A stretch of 64,000 nt of DNA from Blautia sp. MSJ-9 (GCF_018919065.1 NZ_JAHLQG010000053.1:36215-100214); one strand, 5' to 3'; counted from the first letter of the stretch, positions 9,269 to 18,967 are shown. The notes: generated by a model from the sequence alone, not told the origin. Program-made: numbers and translations.

Positions 9269-9703
9269 CTAATCCTCCTTATTCTGTTTTACGATAAGTT
9301 TCACACCTCGGATCTCTTCGATCGTTACAACGGTGCCTTCGCCGATTTTTTCGTCATCAGCAGAACGTGCAGTCCATTCAATGTCATTGATACGAACCTG
9401 GCCTGTCTGCGCCAGATTGTCAATCTCCTGAATCACAACTGCTTTCTTTCCAATCAGACTGTTTGCATTGGTCTGTATGGTTTCTTTGTTGAAGTACTTC
9501 ATTGCCAGTGGTCTGGTAAAGATGAGAAGTACCAATGAAACACACAGAAACAGCAATATCTGTACAGTGAGGTTCGCTCCTGCATAACATGCAATAGCAG
9601 CGACCAGTGCGCCGCCGGCAAACCAGATGGTGGTCAGTCCTGCAGTAATCGCCTCTACAACAAGCAATAATGCAAGAATCCCAAGCCAGATCAAAGGCTG
9701 CAT
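9269..9703 (-). CDS. NfeD family membrane protein
   Basis: This 144-aa short-form NfeD has three or four hydrophobic segments in residues 3-75 ('LIWLGILALLLVVEAI' and 'ILLFLCVSLVLLIFTRPLA'). An OB-fold C-terminal domain follows (about 80-142; 'LIGKKAVVIQEIDNLAQTG'). The family assists SPFH proteins at the membrane. It begins behind a GGAGGAG site 20 bp after the methyltransferase gene and runs into the SPFH gene with a 2-bp gap, so the two proteins are probably made together. Confidence 0.92.
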   Translation of the reverse strand: MQPLIWLGILALLLVVEAITAGLTTIWFAGGALVAAIACYAGANLTVQILLFLCVSLVLLIFTRPLAMKYFNKETIQTNANSLIGKKAVVIQEIDNLAQTGQVRINDIEWTARSADDEKIGEGTVVTIEEIRGVKLIVKQNKED

Positions 9704-9723
9704 GAAACTCCTCCTTTCGTCTG

Positions 9724-10497
9724 CTATCGTCTCTGACGAGCAGCTTCATACATGAGAATCCCGGATGCCATGGCAGCATTCAGAGATTCTACTTTTCCAC
9801 ACATAGGAATCCGTATCAGACAATCAGCACTGTCTGCCGCTTCATCTGTCAGTCCTTTTCCCTCATTACCAATCAGGAAAGCAGTTCCTCCTGTGTAGGA
9901 TTCCTTATCGTAAGAGTTCTTACCATGCAGATGTGCCGCAAATGTGCGGATATTTCTGTCTTTCAGTTCCTGTGCTAATGATACCACACTTTCCACATAT
10001 AGGAAAGGCATTCTGTAGACAGAACCCATGGTTGATCGTATAACCTTCGGGTTTGTGATATCCACGCAGGTCTTTGTCAGAAGAACCCCGCTTACTCCGG
10101 CGCCCTCTCCTGTACGGAGAATAGTTCCCGCATTTCCCGGATCCTGCAGATCCTCCAGAATCATAACCAGCGGATTTTTCCCGCCGAGAATATCTTCTAA
10201 TGTATAGGAAGGTTTCTTAAGCACTGTCATAATTCCCTGCGGCGTCTGTGTATCGCTCATCTGTCGAAAAACAGAATCTGCTACTATCTCATATGGAAGT
10301 TTCTCCACCTGAGCCATCAGTTCTGCATCACCGCTGAGAGCTTCTGATACATACACCTTCGAGATCCAATCCTTCGGTGCTTCGCCGAACATTTTTCTTC
10401 CTTCTGCAACAAAAAGCCCTTGTTCTCTGCGGGCTTTTGTTTTCTGGTTCAGCTGTATGATATTTTTTACCTGTCCGTTATTTACACTGGTGATCAT
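9724..10497 (-). CDS. TrmH/SpoU family RNA 2'-O-methyltransferase
   Basis: This 257-aa SAM-dependent enzyme probably methylates a ribose in rRNA or tRNA. It has an N-terminal substrate-binding domain ('RREQGLFVAEGRKMFGEA'). The SPOUT knot follows, with 'LVMILEDLQDPGNAGTILRT', 'FLIGNEGKGLTDE' and 'RIPMCGKVESLNAAMASGI'. The exact target base cannot be read from the sequence. It lies 9 bp after ktrA and ahead of nfeD. Confidence 0.93.
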   Translation of the reverse strand: MITSVNNGQVKNIIQLNQKTKARREQGLFVAEGRKMFGEAPKDWISKVYVSEALSGDAELMAQVEKLPYEIVADSVFRQMSDTQTPQGIMTVLKKPSYTLEDILGGKNPLVMILEDLQDPGNAGTILRTGEGAGVSGVLLTKTCVDITNPKVIRSTMGSVYRMPFLYVESVVSLAQELKDRNIRTFAAHLHGKNSYDKESYTGGTAFLIGNEGKGLTDEAADSADCLIRIPMCGKVESLNAAMASGILMYEAARQRR

Positions 10498-10506
10498 ATC
10501 TTATCC

Positions 10507-11160
10507 TCAATTTTCCGAAACCTTATTCAGGTCACTGTTTGCTCCTGCTGCAACAACTGTGCAGTCTGCCGGAAACACTTCATCCGGCGCCACATTCATA
10601 TTCATCTTATCGCCATGCTTCAGACCGATCAGATTGATGTTATACTTTTCCCTGACCTTCAACTCCCGAAGTGTTTTTCCTATCCATTCCCGCGGGATCT
10701 TAAATTCTGCCATACTGAAATCAGAAGAAAGCTCAAACATATCGACAAATCCACTGGAGAGAAGATTTCTTGCAACTCTGATACCCATGGAATGTTCAGG
10801 ATAAATCACCTTATCTGCCCCTATTTTCTCCAGTATCCTGCCATGAAGAGGATTCATTGCCTTCGCCATGACAAAAGGAACTCCAAGTTCTTTCACCTGC
10901 ATCGTTGCTGTAATACTGGCCTCCATATTCTCGGCTACTGCGATGACCGCAACATCTACGTTCTGAACTCCAAGCGATTCCAGAATTCCCGGATCACGCA
11001 CATCTGCCTTGACAGCATAGGAAACTTTCTCTGCGATATCCTGCACATTATCATCTTTATCGTCAATGGCAAGTACATCGCAGTTCGCCTCTGCCAGAGT
11101 AAGGGCTACCGTCATCCCGAACTGCCCAAGACCGATCACTGCATAAGATTTGTTCTTCAT
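10507..11160 (-). CDS. ktrA: Potassium uptake regulatory subunit (TrkA/KtrA family)
   Basis: This 217-aa peripheral subunit gates the partner K+ channel in response to nucleotides. It has an N-terminal RCK/Rossmann domain with 'VIGLGQFGMTVALTLAE' and the acidic 'LAIDDKDDN' that ends the second strand. A TrkA-C domain follows (about 140-217). I choose the ATG at 11160 because GAGGAAG lies just ahead and the length then matches KtrA. An in-frame ATG at 11172 is the alternative. Still longer extensions run back into the trkH coding region and are unlikely. Its membrane partner is encoded immediately upstream. Confidence 0.93.
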   Translation of the reverse strand: MKNKSYAVIGLGQFGMTVALTLAEANCDVLAIDDKDDNVQDIAEKVSYAVKADVRDPGILESLGVQNVDVAVIAVAENMEASITATMQVKELGVPFVMAKAMNPLHGRILEKIGADKVIYPEHSMGIRVARNLLSSGFVDMFELSSDFSMAEFKIPREWIGKTLRELKVREKYNINLIGLKHGDKMNMNVAPDEVFPADCTVVAAGANSDLNKVSEN

Positions 11161-11234
11161 TTTCTTCCTCATTTCTCTTTCTGAACATGTATTCGTTATC
11201 CTCTGCGAATATCCGCCTGACTGCCGAACCGTTA

Positions 11235-12629
11235 CTATCCAATCATAATATCTTCTTCTGCCAGATGTGAATCTGCCGGCATTTTCTGTACACGTACAGT
11301 CACTGCAGTTCCCAGAGTCAGCGGACCGATTCTTCCCAGATACATAGTCAGAATCACGATCCATTTGCCTGCTGTATTCAGGCAGGGTGTCAGCCCTCTG
11401 CTAAGTCCTACCGTTGCAACCGCAGATGTAATTTCATAAACAACATCTTCTATAGGTGCTTCCGGCATGGCTGCACACAACAACATACTCATGAGAATAA
11501 GTACTGTAAGTACCATACCTGTCACTACGATGGCAGAACGGATATAGCTGTCTCTGATTCTCCTGTGGTGTACTTCCACATCCCGTTTTCCCTGAAGATT
11601 GGATTTCAGACTCAGCAGAAGGACCGCAACTGTTGTTGTCTTAATTCCACCTGCTGTTCCCATAGGGGAACCACCGATCAACATCAATATCAGGCACAGC
11701 ATATAAGTTGCATTGGAAAATCTCTCCTGGCTTACAGTGAAAAATCCGGCTGTTCTTGTGGTAACTGACTGGAACAAAGATGCCATCCACTTCGTTCCCG
11801 GCGAATATGTCCCAATACTTTCCGGATTTCCATGATCAAACAGAAAGATCAGTACTGTACCGCCCACAACAAGTATCAGCGTCATCATCAACACAATCTT
11901 ACTATGAAGACGAAGATTTTTAAACACACGTCCCACAGGAAGTTTCCCTCTGATGACTCGTTTGATCTTATCCCAGATATCCCACCAGACCACAAACCCA
12001 AGACCTGACATAATGATCAGTCCTACACTTGTAAAGTTTACGATCGGATCAGCAACATACTGAGCCAGGCTGTCCTCTCCCAGCAGATCAATACCAGCAT
12101 TACAGAATGCAGATACTGCCGTAAAAACAGAGTATCCCAGACCTTTTGCCAGACCGAACTGCGGAATAAATCGAACTGCATAACACACTGCACCGATTCC
12201 TTCTGCTCCAAACACACAGATCAGAACTTTCTTCACCAGCCTGACCATCCCACCCATTCTGTCCATATTATAGGACTCCTGGATAACACGCCGGTTCCTC
12301 AGCGATATTTTCTTTCTCAGACTTATAAAAATAATACTGCCCAGGGAAATCAGTCCCACACCTCCGATCTGGATCAGGATAAGAATAATAATCTTGCCTG
12401 CCAGAGTCCAATGAGTTGCCGTAACAACTGTCACAAGCCCTGTTACACATATACTTGTGGTTGCGGTAAACATGGCATCTGTAAAAGATGTGTGGTATCC
12501 GGGTGCCGTACAAAACGGCAGCCACAGAAGTAATCCCCCTAAGATAATCACCCCCGCAAAACCGAGGGTAATTATCTGAGCAGTATTTAATTTATGCAGT
12601 CTGTTATATAACTGCATCTTTTTATTCAT
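11235..12629 (-). CDS. trkH: Potassium uptake membrane subunit (TrkH/KtrB family)
   Basis: This 464-aa polytopic protein is the ion-conducting subunit. The four membrane-pore-membrane repeats are visible through selectivity-type segments: 'ATTSICVTGLVTV', 'SAFCNAGIDLLG', 'TTRTAGFFTV' and 'SAVATVGLSRGLTP'. It starts 3 bp after the pfkA stop and is followed by ktrA, giving a complete two-component K+ uptake system. Confidence 0.95.
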   Translation of the reverse strand: MNKKMQLYNRLHKLNTAQIITLGFAGVIILGGLLLWLPFCTAPGYHTSFTDAMFTATTSICVTGLVTVVTATHWTLAGKIIILILIQIGGVGLISLGSIIFISLRKKISLRNRRVIQESYNMDRMGGMVRLVKKVLICVFGAEGIGAVCYAVRFIPQFGLAKGLGYSVFTAVSAFCNAGIDLLGEDSLAQYVADPIVNFTSVGLIIMSGLGFVVWWDIWDKIKRVIRGKLPVGRVFKNLRLHSKIVLMMTLILVVGGTVLIFLFDHGNPESIGTYSPGTKWMASLFQSVTTRTAGFFTVSQERFSNATYMLCLILMLIGGSPMGTAGGIKTTTVAVLLLSLKSNLQGKRDVEVHHRRIRDSYIRSAIVVTGMVLTVLILMSMLLCAAMPEAPIEDVVYEITSAVATVGLSRGLTPCLNTAGKWIVILTMYLGRIGPLTLGTAVTVRVQKMPADSHLAEEDIMIG

Positions 12630-12632
12630 TTG

Positions 12633-13631
12633 TTATTTGTTGTTTTTATCATAGTTATGAGAAAGTGACTGGCATACCTCCCACTGATAGTCAGAGATAC
12701 CTTTCTGCATAGCAAGTGCTTCATTGATATCGAAGTCTACGAATTCACCGTGACGATATCCAACAACACGGCATGTCTTGCCTGCAACAAGAAGATCTAC
12801 AGCCAGAGCACCCATCATAGATGCATATACACGGTCTTTACATGTCGGGCTTCCACCACGCTGCATGTGTCCAAGGATTGTAGCACGTGTTTCAATACCT
12901 GTGGCAGCTTCGATACGTTTTGCCATTGCTTCAGAATGGCCAATACCCTCTGCATTGATGATGATGTGATGCTTTTTGCCTTTCTTACGGCTCTCGATGA
13001 TGTTGTTGATCAGCTTCTGCTCATCATAATCATATTTCTCTGGGATCAGAACGTCCTCAGCACCGTTAGCAATACCACACCACAGGGCAAGATATCCTGC
13101 ACCACGGCCCATAACCTCGATGATACTGCATCTCTCATGAGAAGTAGAAGTATCACGTACTTTATCGATTGCTTCCATTGCTGTGTTTACAGCTGTATCA
13201 AAACCGATTGTATATTCTGTACATGCAATATCAAGGTCAATTGTTCCCGGAAGACCAATTGTATTAATTCCAAGGTTTGCAAGTTTCTGAGCACCTGCAA
13301 AAGATCCGTCACCACCGATAACAACAAGTCCGTCGATACCATGTTTTCTACAGATCTCTGCACCACGCTGCTGTCCTTCCGGTGTACGGAATTCTGCACA
13401 ACGTGCTGTGTAAAGGACTGTACCACCACGCTCGATCGTATCAGATACATCTTTTGCGCTCATGTCAATGATCTCTTCATTTAACAGACCATTGTATCCT
13501 TTCAGAATACCTTTTACATTCAATCCTGCGCTTAAACCTCTTCTGACAACTGCACGGATTGCAGCGTTCATTCCCGGTGCGTCACCACCGCTGGTAAGGA
13601 CACCAATGGTTTTTATCTTCTTTTCTGCCAT
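12633..13631 (-). CDS. pfkA: ATP-dependent 6-phosphofructokinase
   Basis: The enzyme commits fructose-6-phosphate to glycolysis. The 332-aa protein has 'GVLTSGGDAPGMNAAIRAVV', 'GGDGSFAGA' (a glycine after GGD marks ATP use), 'MGRGAGYLAL' and 'LGHMQRGGSP'. The catalytic loop reads 'GTIDLDI' where nearly all PfkA have TIDND: the two aspartates are kept and the asparagine between them is leucine. The ATG at 13631 is preferred because GGAGGAAGAAAAG precedes it. An upstream ATG at 13646 overlaps that ribosome site. It follows dnaE by 74 bp and leads into trkH. Confidence 0.95.
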   Translation of the reverse strand: MAEKKIKTIGVLTSGGDAPGMNAAIRAVVRRGLSAGLNVKGILKGYNGLLNEEIIDMSAKDVSDTIERGGTVLYTARCAEFRTPEGQQRGAEICRKHGIDGLVVIGGDGSFAGAQKLANLGINTIGLPGTIDLDIACTEYTIGFDTAVNTAMEAIDKVRDTSTSHERCSIIEVMGRGAGYLALWCGIANGAEDVLIPEKYDYDEQKLINNIIESRKKGKKHHIIINAEGIGHSEAMAKRIEAATGIETRATILGHMQRGGSPTCKDRVYASMMGALAVDLLVAGKTCRVVGYRHGEFVDFDINEALAMQKGISDYQWEVCQSLSHNYDKNNK

Positions 13632-13705
13632 CTTTTCTTCCTCCATCTTATGAATCTATCTCATCTTTTTACTATACACATATTCGGGTATAGTTTAGCG
13701 CATTT

Positions 13706-16700
13706 TTATAAGTTTTTCAATCCTCTTTCTACAACTTTAACATTGGTTTGACCATATTTTTCGTACATGTAATTCATCCATGAGTCCTGTATTTGTGCAT
13801 GATAACCAACTGGAAGCTTCTTTATGGCCTTTACATCTTTCAGATAGATCACAACAGCACTGTCACCAGGTGATCTTCGAATATCTGAGAGTAATTCCTG
13901 GGACAGTTGTGCATAGGCTTCTTTGTTGTCAAACTGGAGCCAGATTTCTCTTGGCATGTTGTCAAACGGACGGATTTTCTCGAGGATCAGTTTGCTGGCA
14001 CGGTCATCTTCTGCAGATACTCTTCCCTGGATAAACACTCTGGCATCTTCATTCAGAAACTGCTGGCTTTTTTCATAATCGCGCGGGAATACAACTACTT
14101 CTACTGTTCCTACCAGATCTTCTACTGTCAGAAATGCCATGACCTTGTTAGTCTTTGTATATTTGATGGTTTTATCCGTAATCATTCCGCCAATGATCAC
14201 TTTCTGACCGTCCATGACTTTCGGAAGATTTGTCTCTTCATCCTGCTGGAAATCAGAAGTCTTTGCGGAGATGGTTTTCTCCATCATTGTACGGTAATTC
14301 TCAAGAGGATGTCCACTGAGATAAATTCCCAGAACTTCTTTTTCATAACCGAGAAGTTCTTCCTTGCCAAATTCCTCTACGTTCGGCATGCGGATTTCGA
14401 ATTCTTTCTTGTCTTCCTCACTGACCAGGTCAAAAAGACTCATCTGTCCCACAAGACTGTTCTTCCGCTCCTGGCTGATGTTATCTGCAATCTGCTGGTA
14501 GACCATCATCTTCTGACGGCGGTTGCCTTCCAGACAATCCAGCGCACCGGCTTTGATGAAGTTTTCTACTGCACGCTTATTCATCTGCTGTGTATTTCGC
14601 TCCATGAAATCCTTCAGTGAACGATACAGTCCGTTCTGTTGACGTTCACTTACCAGACTCTCGATGACCGGACGACCTACACTTTTAATCGCTGAAAGTC
14701 CGTATCGGATCGCACCGTTATCTACAGAAAAACCATACATTCCGCAATTGATATCCGGTGGAAGGATCTTGATTCCCATCTGGCGGCATACCAAGAAATA
14801 CTCTGCTACTTTTGTCGGGAAATCAATAACTGAGGTCATCAGAGCTGCCATAAATTCTACCGGATAATAATATTTCAGATATGCAGTCTGATAGGAAACA
14901 ACTGCATAAGCTGCTGCATGAGATTTATTAAACGCATACTTCGCGAAATCAATCATTTCATCGTAAATCTTATTGGCTGTTGCTTCATCGATCCCATTAG
15001 CAATACATCCCGGAACTCCTTCTGCTTCATTTCCATATACAAAGTTCTGGCGTTCTTTTTCCATGACTGCCGCTTTCTTTTTGGACATGGCACGACGTAC
15101 AAGATCGCTTCGTCCAAGCGTATAACCGGCCAGGTTACGAACGATCTGCATAACCTGCTCCTGATATACAATACAACCATAAGTCGGCTTAAGGATCGGT
15201 TCCAGCTGAGGGCAGTCATATTTAATGGTATCCGGACGGTTTTTGCCACGGATATACTGTGGAATAAAATCCATCGGACCCGGACGGTAAAGGGAAATTC
15301 CCGCGATTACATCTTCAAGGCTCTGCGGTTTCAGCTCTTTCATGAAGTTCTTCATTCCTGCGCTTTCAAGCTGGAACACGCCATCGGAACGGCCGGTGCC
15401 GAGGGAGTCGAGAACTTTCTTATCATCATAATTTATTTTCTGCATGTCCAGAGTGACACCTGCATCCTTCTGGATCAGCTTTACTGCATTCTGGATCACA
15501 GTCAGGGTACGAAGTCCCAGGAAGTCCATTTTCAGAAGTCCCAGTTCTTCCAGTGTTGTCATGGTGAACTGAGTAACAATGGAACCGTCCTGTGCTCTGG
15601 AAAGAGGTACATATTCGGATACGTCTTTCTGGCTGATAACCACACCTGCCGCATGCATGGAAGTATGTCTTGGAAGACCTTCCAGGCGTCTCGCCATATC
15701 GATCAAATAATGAACATCATCCTGTTCTTCGTATGCTTTCTTCAGCTCCGGATTCATTTTCAGAGCTTTGTCGATGGTGATGTTCAGCTCCTGCGGGATC
15801 ATCTTTGCAATGGAGTCCACCTGTGCATAAGGCATGTCCAGTACACGGCCAACGTCACGGATTACACCGCGGGCTGCCAGAGTACCAAAAGTAACGATCT
15901 GAACGACGCAGTCATCACCGTATTTGCGGCGCACATATTCAATTACTTCCTGTCTTCTCTCGAAGCAAAAGTCAACGTCAATATCAGGCATGGAAACTCG
16001 TTCCGGATTCAGGAATCGCTCAAAAAGCAGATCATAACGAATCGGATCAAGCTGTGTGATTCCCAAAGTATAAGCAACGAGACTTCCTGCTGCAGAACCT
16101 CGTCCGGGACCTACCATAATCTCATGGTCACGAGCATATTTGATGAAATCCCATACGATAAGGAAGTAATCCACGTAACCCATGTTCTTGATAGTAGATA
16201 ATTCGTATGTCAGACGGGATTTTAATTCCTCTGTAACCGGATGATAGCGCTCTTCCAGTCCTTCGAAACAAAGTTTATTCAGGTATTCCCAGGATGTAAA
16301 ACCATCCGGTACATCGAATCGCGGCAGCTTGGTTACACCGAATTCAATCTCTACATGACATCTCTGAGCAATCTTATGAGTGTTCTCCAAAGCTTCCAGA
16401 GCATATGGGAAAAGCTGTGCCATTTCTTCAGGGGATTTCACATAATACTGCCCACCTTCATACCGCATTCGATCCTCATCTGCAAGTTTCTTGTTAGTCT
16501 GCAGACAGAGAAGGATATCGTGCGGTGCAGCATCCTCTGCCATTGTGTAATGCACGTCGTTGGTTGCTACCAGGTCAATTCCTGTTTCTTCGTGCATACG
16601 CAGAAGTTCCTGATTAACTACCTGCTGTGCAGGAATTCCGTGATCCTGTAATTCCAGGAAGAAGTTTCCCTTTCCAAAAATGTCCTGATAACGGAGAGCT

Positions 16701-17173
16701 GCTGCCTTTGCATCTTCGTACATTCCTCTCTGAAGATATCTGGCAACCTCACCTGCAAGGCAGGCACTTAATGCAATAATACCTTCATGGTATTCTCTCA
16801 ACAGTGACAGGTCTACTCGAGGTTTATAATAAAATCCCTCTGTGAAACCTTTCGATACAATTTTCATCAGGTTTGCGTATCCCTGATTATTCTCTGCCAG
16901 AAGAACCAGATGGTAATATCTGTCTTCTCCGCTTCCTGCTTCACGGTCAAATCGGGAGCCGGGAGCTACATAAACCTCACATCCCAGGATCGGATTGATT
17001 CCCTCGGCCCTTGCTGCACGGTAAAAATCGATCACACCGTACATGACTCCGTGATCTGTGATCGCCGCGCTGTCCATGCCAAGTTCCTTGACACGAGCTA
17101 CATATTCTTTTATTTTATTGGAACCATCCAGCAGACTGTATTCTGTATGGACGTGAAGATGTGTAAACTCCAA
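13706..17173 (-). CDS. dnaE: DNA polymerase III alpha subunit (DnaE)
   Basis: This 1155-aa replicative polymerase subunit opens with the PHP domain ('HLHVHTEYSLLDG') and has the palm catalytic aspartates in 'MPDIDVDFCFERR'. It also has 'GRGSAAGSLVAYTLG', a helix-hairpin-helix region, a C-terminal OB fold ('VIIGGMITDKTIKYT') and a tail. It is DnaE type, not PolC. Translation starts at TTG (17173) behind GGAGAG, because no ATG lies before the PHP domain. dnaE followed by pfkA is a common Firmicute arrangement. Confidence 0.97.
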   Translation of the reverse strand: MEFTHLHVHTEYSLLDGSNKIKEYVARVKELGMDSAAITDHGVMYGVIDFYRAARAEGINPILGCEVYVAPGSRFDREAGSGEDRYYHLVLLAENNQGYANLMKIVSKGFTEGFYYKPRVDLSLLREYHEGIIALSACLAGEVARYLQRGMYEDAKAAALRYQDIFGKGNFFLELQDHGIPAQQVVNQELLRMHEETGIDLVATNDVHYTMAEDAAPHDILLCLQTNKKLADEDRMRYEGGQYYVKSPEEMAQLFPYALEALENTHKIAQRCHVEIEFGVTKLPRFDVPDGFTSWEYLNKLCFEGLEERYHPVTEELKSRLTYELSTIKNMGYVDYFLIVWDFIKYARDHEIMVGPGRGSAAGSLVAYTLGITQLDPIRYDLLFERFLNPERVSMPDIDVDFCFERRQEVIEYVRRKYGDDCVVQIVTFGTLAARGVIRDVGRVLDMPYAQVDSIAKMIPQELNITIDKALKMNPELKKAYEEQDDVHYLIDMARRLEGLPRHTSMHAAGVVISQKDVSEYVPLSRAQDGSIVTQFTMTTLEELGLLKMDFLGLRTLTVIQNAVKLIQKDAGVTLDMQKINYDDKKVLDSLGTGRSDGVFQLESAGMKNFMKELKPQSLEDVIAGISLYRPGPMDFIPQYIRGKNRPDTIKYDCPQLEPILKPTYGCIVYQEQVMQIVRNLAGYTLGRSDLVRRAMSKKKAAVMEKERQNFVYGNEAEGVPGCIANGIDEATANKIYDEMIDFAKYAFNKSHAAAYAVVSYQTAYLKYYYPVEFMAALMTSVIDFPTKVAEYFLVCRQMGIKILPPDINCGMYGFSVDNGAIRYGLSAIKSVGRPVIESLVSERQQNGLYRSLKDFMERNTQQMNKRAVENFIKAGALDCLEGNRRQKMMVYQQIADNISQERKNSLVGQMSLFDLVSEEDKKEFEIRMPNVEEFGKEELLGYEKEVLGIYLSGHPLENYRTMMEKTISAKTSDFQQDEETNLPKVMDGQKVIIGGMITDKTIKYTKTNKVMAFLTVEDLVGTVEVVVFPRDYEKSQQFLNEDARVFIQGRVSAEDDRASKLILEKIRPFDNMPREIWLQFDNKEAYAQLSQELLSDIRRSPGDSAVVIYLKDVKAIKKLPVGYHAQIQDSWMNYMYEKYGQTNVKVVERGLKNL

Positions 17174-17242
17174 CTTTGTATCTCTCCTGTTCTTATGCTT
17201 TAACTATTATATTGGTTATATTATCTGCAATTATTTGCAAAA

Positions 17243-17278
17243 AATTTTTCGTCCGGCAGATTATTGAATCTGCCAGAC
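17243..17278 (-). terminator. Intrinsic terminator after the cvfB-like gene
   Basis: Read leftward, GTCTGGCAGATT and AATCTGCCGGAC pair around a CAAT loop, followed by a GAAAAATTTTTT tail. It separates the S1-domain gene from dnaE. Confidence 0.8.
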
Positions 17279-17310
17279 TATACTATTTTTCTATGTTTAT
17301 GCAGTTCTTT

Positions 17311-18150
17311 TTACTTCGCATAGATTCTCTTATCTTTAATTTCTACTTTGCCTTCCTTCATCAGATGTCCGATGGCACGTTTGAATGCACCTTTGCTCAG
17401 GCCAAATTCTCTCTGGATGACTTCCGGTGATGCTTTATCATCGAATGGAAGAACACCGGCAAATTCATTGATAACTTCAAGAACATTCTCTGCATCCTCA
17501 TTGATCTGCAGATATGCTTTCTGGCGGTCTGTAACGTTCATTTTTCCGTCTTCTTTTACTTCGCTGACACGCAGTTCCAGAATCTTGCCCGGACGGTATT
17601 TTCCCTTGGCTTCTCGTGCAGGGATCAGTGCGGAATATTTGTCATCAACAGCTACGAATACACCGAATTTGTCGCTGATCTCATAGACACGCCCCTTTAC
17701 CATATCTCCTACTACATAAGGAGTTCTGGTGGAAAGGTAGTGATAAACCTTCATAGTTGCGCAAAGGCGGCTGCTCTTGTCGATATAGAGCGCTACCAGT
17801 ACATCTTCGCCTTCTCTTACTTTCAGAGTCTGCTCATGATATGGAAGCAGGAGGTCTTTTTCCAGTCCCCAGTCAAGGAAAGCACCGATTCTGGTTACCT
17901 GAGATACTTTCAGAACTGCTGTCTGGCCTACCTGAAGTTTTGGCTCTTTTGTTGTTGCAATGAGACGGTCCTGAGAATCTTTGTAAATAAATGCTTCGAT
18001 GCTGTCGCCCTCTTTTGTTCCTTCCGGAACCTGTTTGGACGGAAGAAGTACACGGTTCTTTGCATCCGCATGCATATCCTCACCAAGATATACACCAAAA
18101 TCTACGGACTTTACTACTGTTAATTTCTGTTTTTTTCCTAACTCTATCAT
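17311..18150 (-). CDS. S1-domain RNA-binding protein (CvfB/YitL-like)
   Basis: This 279-aa cytosolic protein has tandem S1-like OB folds: residues about 5-65 ('VKSVDFGVYLGE'), 70-130 ('VTRIGAFLDWGLEKDLLLP') and 145-205 ('GDMVKGRVYEISDKFGVFVAVDD'). A winged-helix C-terminus ('REFGLSKGAFKRAIGHLMKEG') follows. CvfB in staphylococci binds RNA and affects virulence gene expression; here a general RNA-binding or translation role is inferred. The start has a GGAGAT site. The gene is a single unit with its own terminator. Confidence 0.9.
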   Translation of the reverse strand: MIELGKKQKLTVVKSVDFGVYLGEDMHADAKNRVLLPSKQVPEGTKEGDSIEAFIYKDSQDRLIATTKEPKLQVGQTAVLKVSQVTRIGAFLDWGLEKDLLLPYHEQTLKVREGEDVLVALYIDKSSRLCATMKVYHYLSTRTPYVVGDMVKGRVYEISDKFGVFVAVDDKYSALIPAREAKGKYRPGKILELRVSEVKEDGKMNVTDRQKAYLQINEDAENVLEVINEFAGVLPFDDKASPEVIQREFGLSKGAFKRAIGHLMKEGKVEIKDKRIYAK

Positions 18151-18174
18151 ATAATCTCCATTTCTGTTGTGTTA

Positions 18175-18579
18175 TTAAAGAGAATCTAAAACTGTGCCAT
18201 ACTGTTTCAGAACATTTTCCTTCATCTTTTGAAAGCAGGGAATATACTCTTTCAAAATTATCTTTACCAAATCTTCAGCTGCTTTTTTATCATATATATG
18301 TGTCATATCATTGCGGGATTTCAGCATAGAAAGCCATGTGTCCTCATCAATAAAATCATATACAAAATACGCTGCTTTTAAAATCTCTCTTGGGGAACCT
18401 GTATTCGCTACGCTGTTTCCTTCATATTTGAGAAGTTCCTTTAGAACTTTCCATCCCAACTCAAATTGAATGGAAAATTTATCAATAATTCCACTTACAA
18501 TAAACTCATTATTGATATCTTCATCTTTCGCTCTTTCTAAAACATTCAGATGTGAAACAAAGTTATCAAACTTTTTCAT
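18175..18579 (-). CDS. HEPN-domain toxin / nucleotidyltransferase substrate-binding protein
   Basis: This 134-aa helical protein of the HI0074 type has the HEPN ribonuclease motif RX4HXY at residues 89-96 (R89, H94, Y96 in 'SRNDMTHIY'). In characterised HEPN/MNT pairs the HEPN protein is an RNase toxin and the tyrosine near the histidine is AMPylated by the MNT antitoxin. The start at 18579 overlaps the end of the MNT gene by 14 bp. A longer frame to 18624 adds only antisense-like residues. All motif residues are intact, so the toxin should be active. Confidence 0.85.
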   Translation of the reverse strand: MKKFDNFVSHLNVLERAKDEDINNEFIVSGIIDKFSIQFELGWKVLKELLKYEGNSVANTGSPREILKAAYFVYDFIDEDTWLSMLKSRNDMTHIYDKKAAEDLVKIILKEYIPCFQKMKENVLKQYGTVLDSL

Positions 18580-18868
18580 AAAGAACGATCCCCTCTTTCT
18601 TAATCGACAGCAGCAATTTTTCATCTATCTGCTTACCCAGATCCACAATATCAAAATCCAATAATGTAGAAGTAGTATCTTTGACATCTAAGGTAAAACC
18701 TGTAATATTCCCATCTTTAACCGCCAGATCAATATCACTGGCACGATAAAAATCACCTCTTGCTCTTGATCCAAACAAAATCACCTTTTTTACCTGATAT
18801 TTATCTGCAAGATTTCTGATCTCATCAATTACAATTGGCTTTATTCCTGTTTTTTCTAACTTTTCCAT
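18566..18868 (-). CDS. MNT-domain nucleotidyltransferase, antitoxin of the HEPN pair
   Basis: This 100-aa minimal nucleotidyltransferase shows the full catalytic signature GSX10DXD: G33-S34 and D45/D47 in 'LFGSRARGDFYRASDIDLAV'. A third acidic residue lies in 'LLDFDIVDLG'. MntA-type antitoxins silence their HEPN partner by transferring AMP to it. It is first in the two-gene operon and overlaps the toxin gene, a typical antitoxin-first order. Confidence 0.88.
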   Translation of the reverse strand: MEKLEKTGIKPIVIDEIRNLADKYQVKKVILFGSRARGDFYRASDIDLAVKDGNITGFTLDVKDTTSTLLDFDIVDLGKQIDEKLLLSIKKEGIVLYEKV

Positions 18869-18967
18869 TTTTATTATCTTACCTTTCTGCCAGGTAGTTT
18901 TTCTACTCTATCATGTATTATTTTGAAATACTATAATACTGGAGCTTTACATTTCAGTATAACACAA

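Noticed and set aside
9420..9779. 119-codon minus-strand frame
   Set aside because: It overlaps nfeD and the methyltransferase gene in another frame. Composition is rich in Cys/His/Arg and it has no ribosome site.
11160..11364. Long N-terminal extension of ktrA
   Set aside because: The extra residues come from reading the trkH 3' coding region in another frame. The ATG at 11160 has the ribosome site.
14918..16201. 427-codon plus-strand frame
   Set aside because: It is antisense to dnaE, with composition typical of shadow frames. The dnaE reading has all catalytic motifs.
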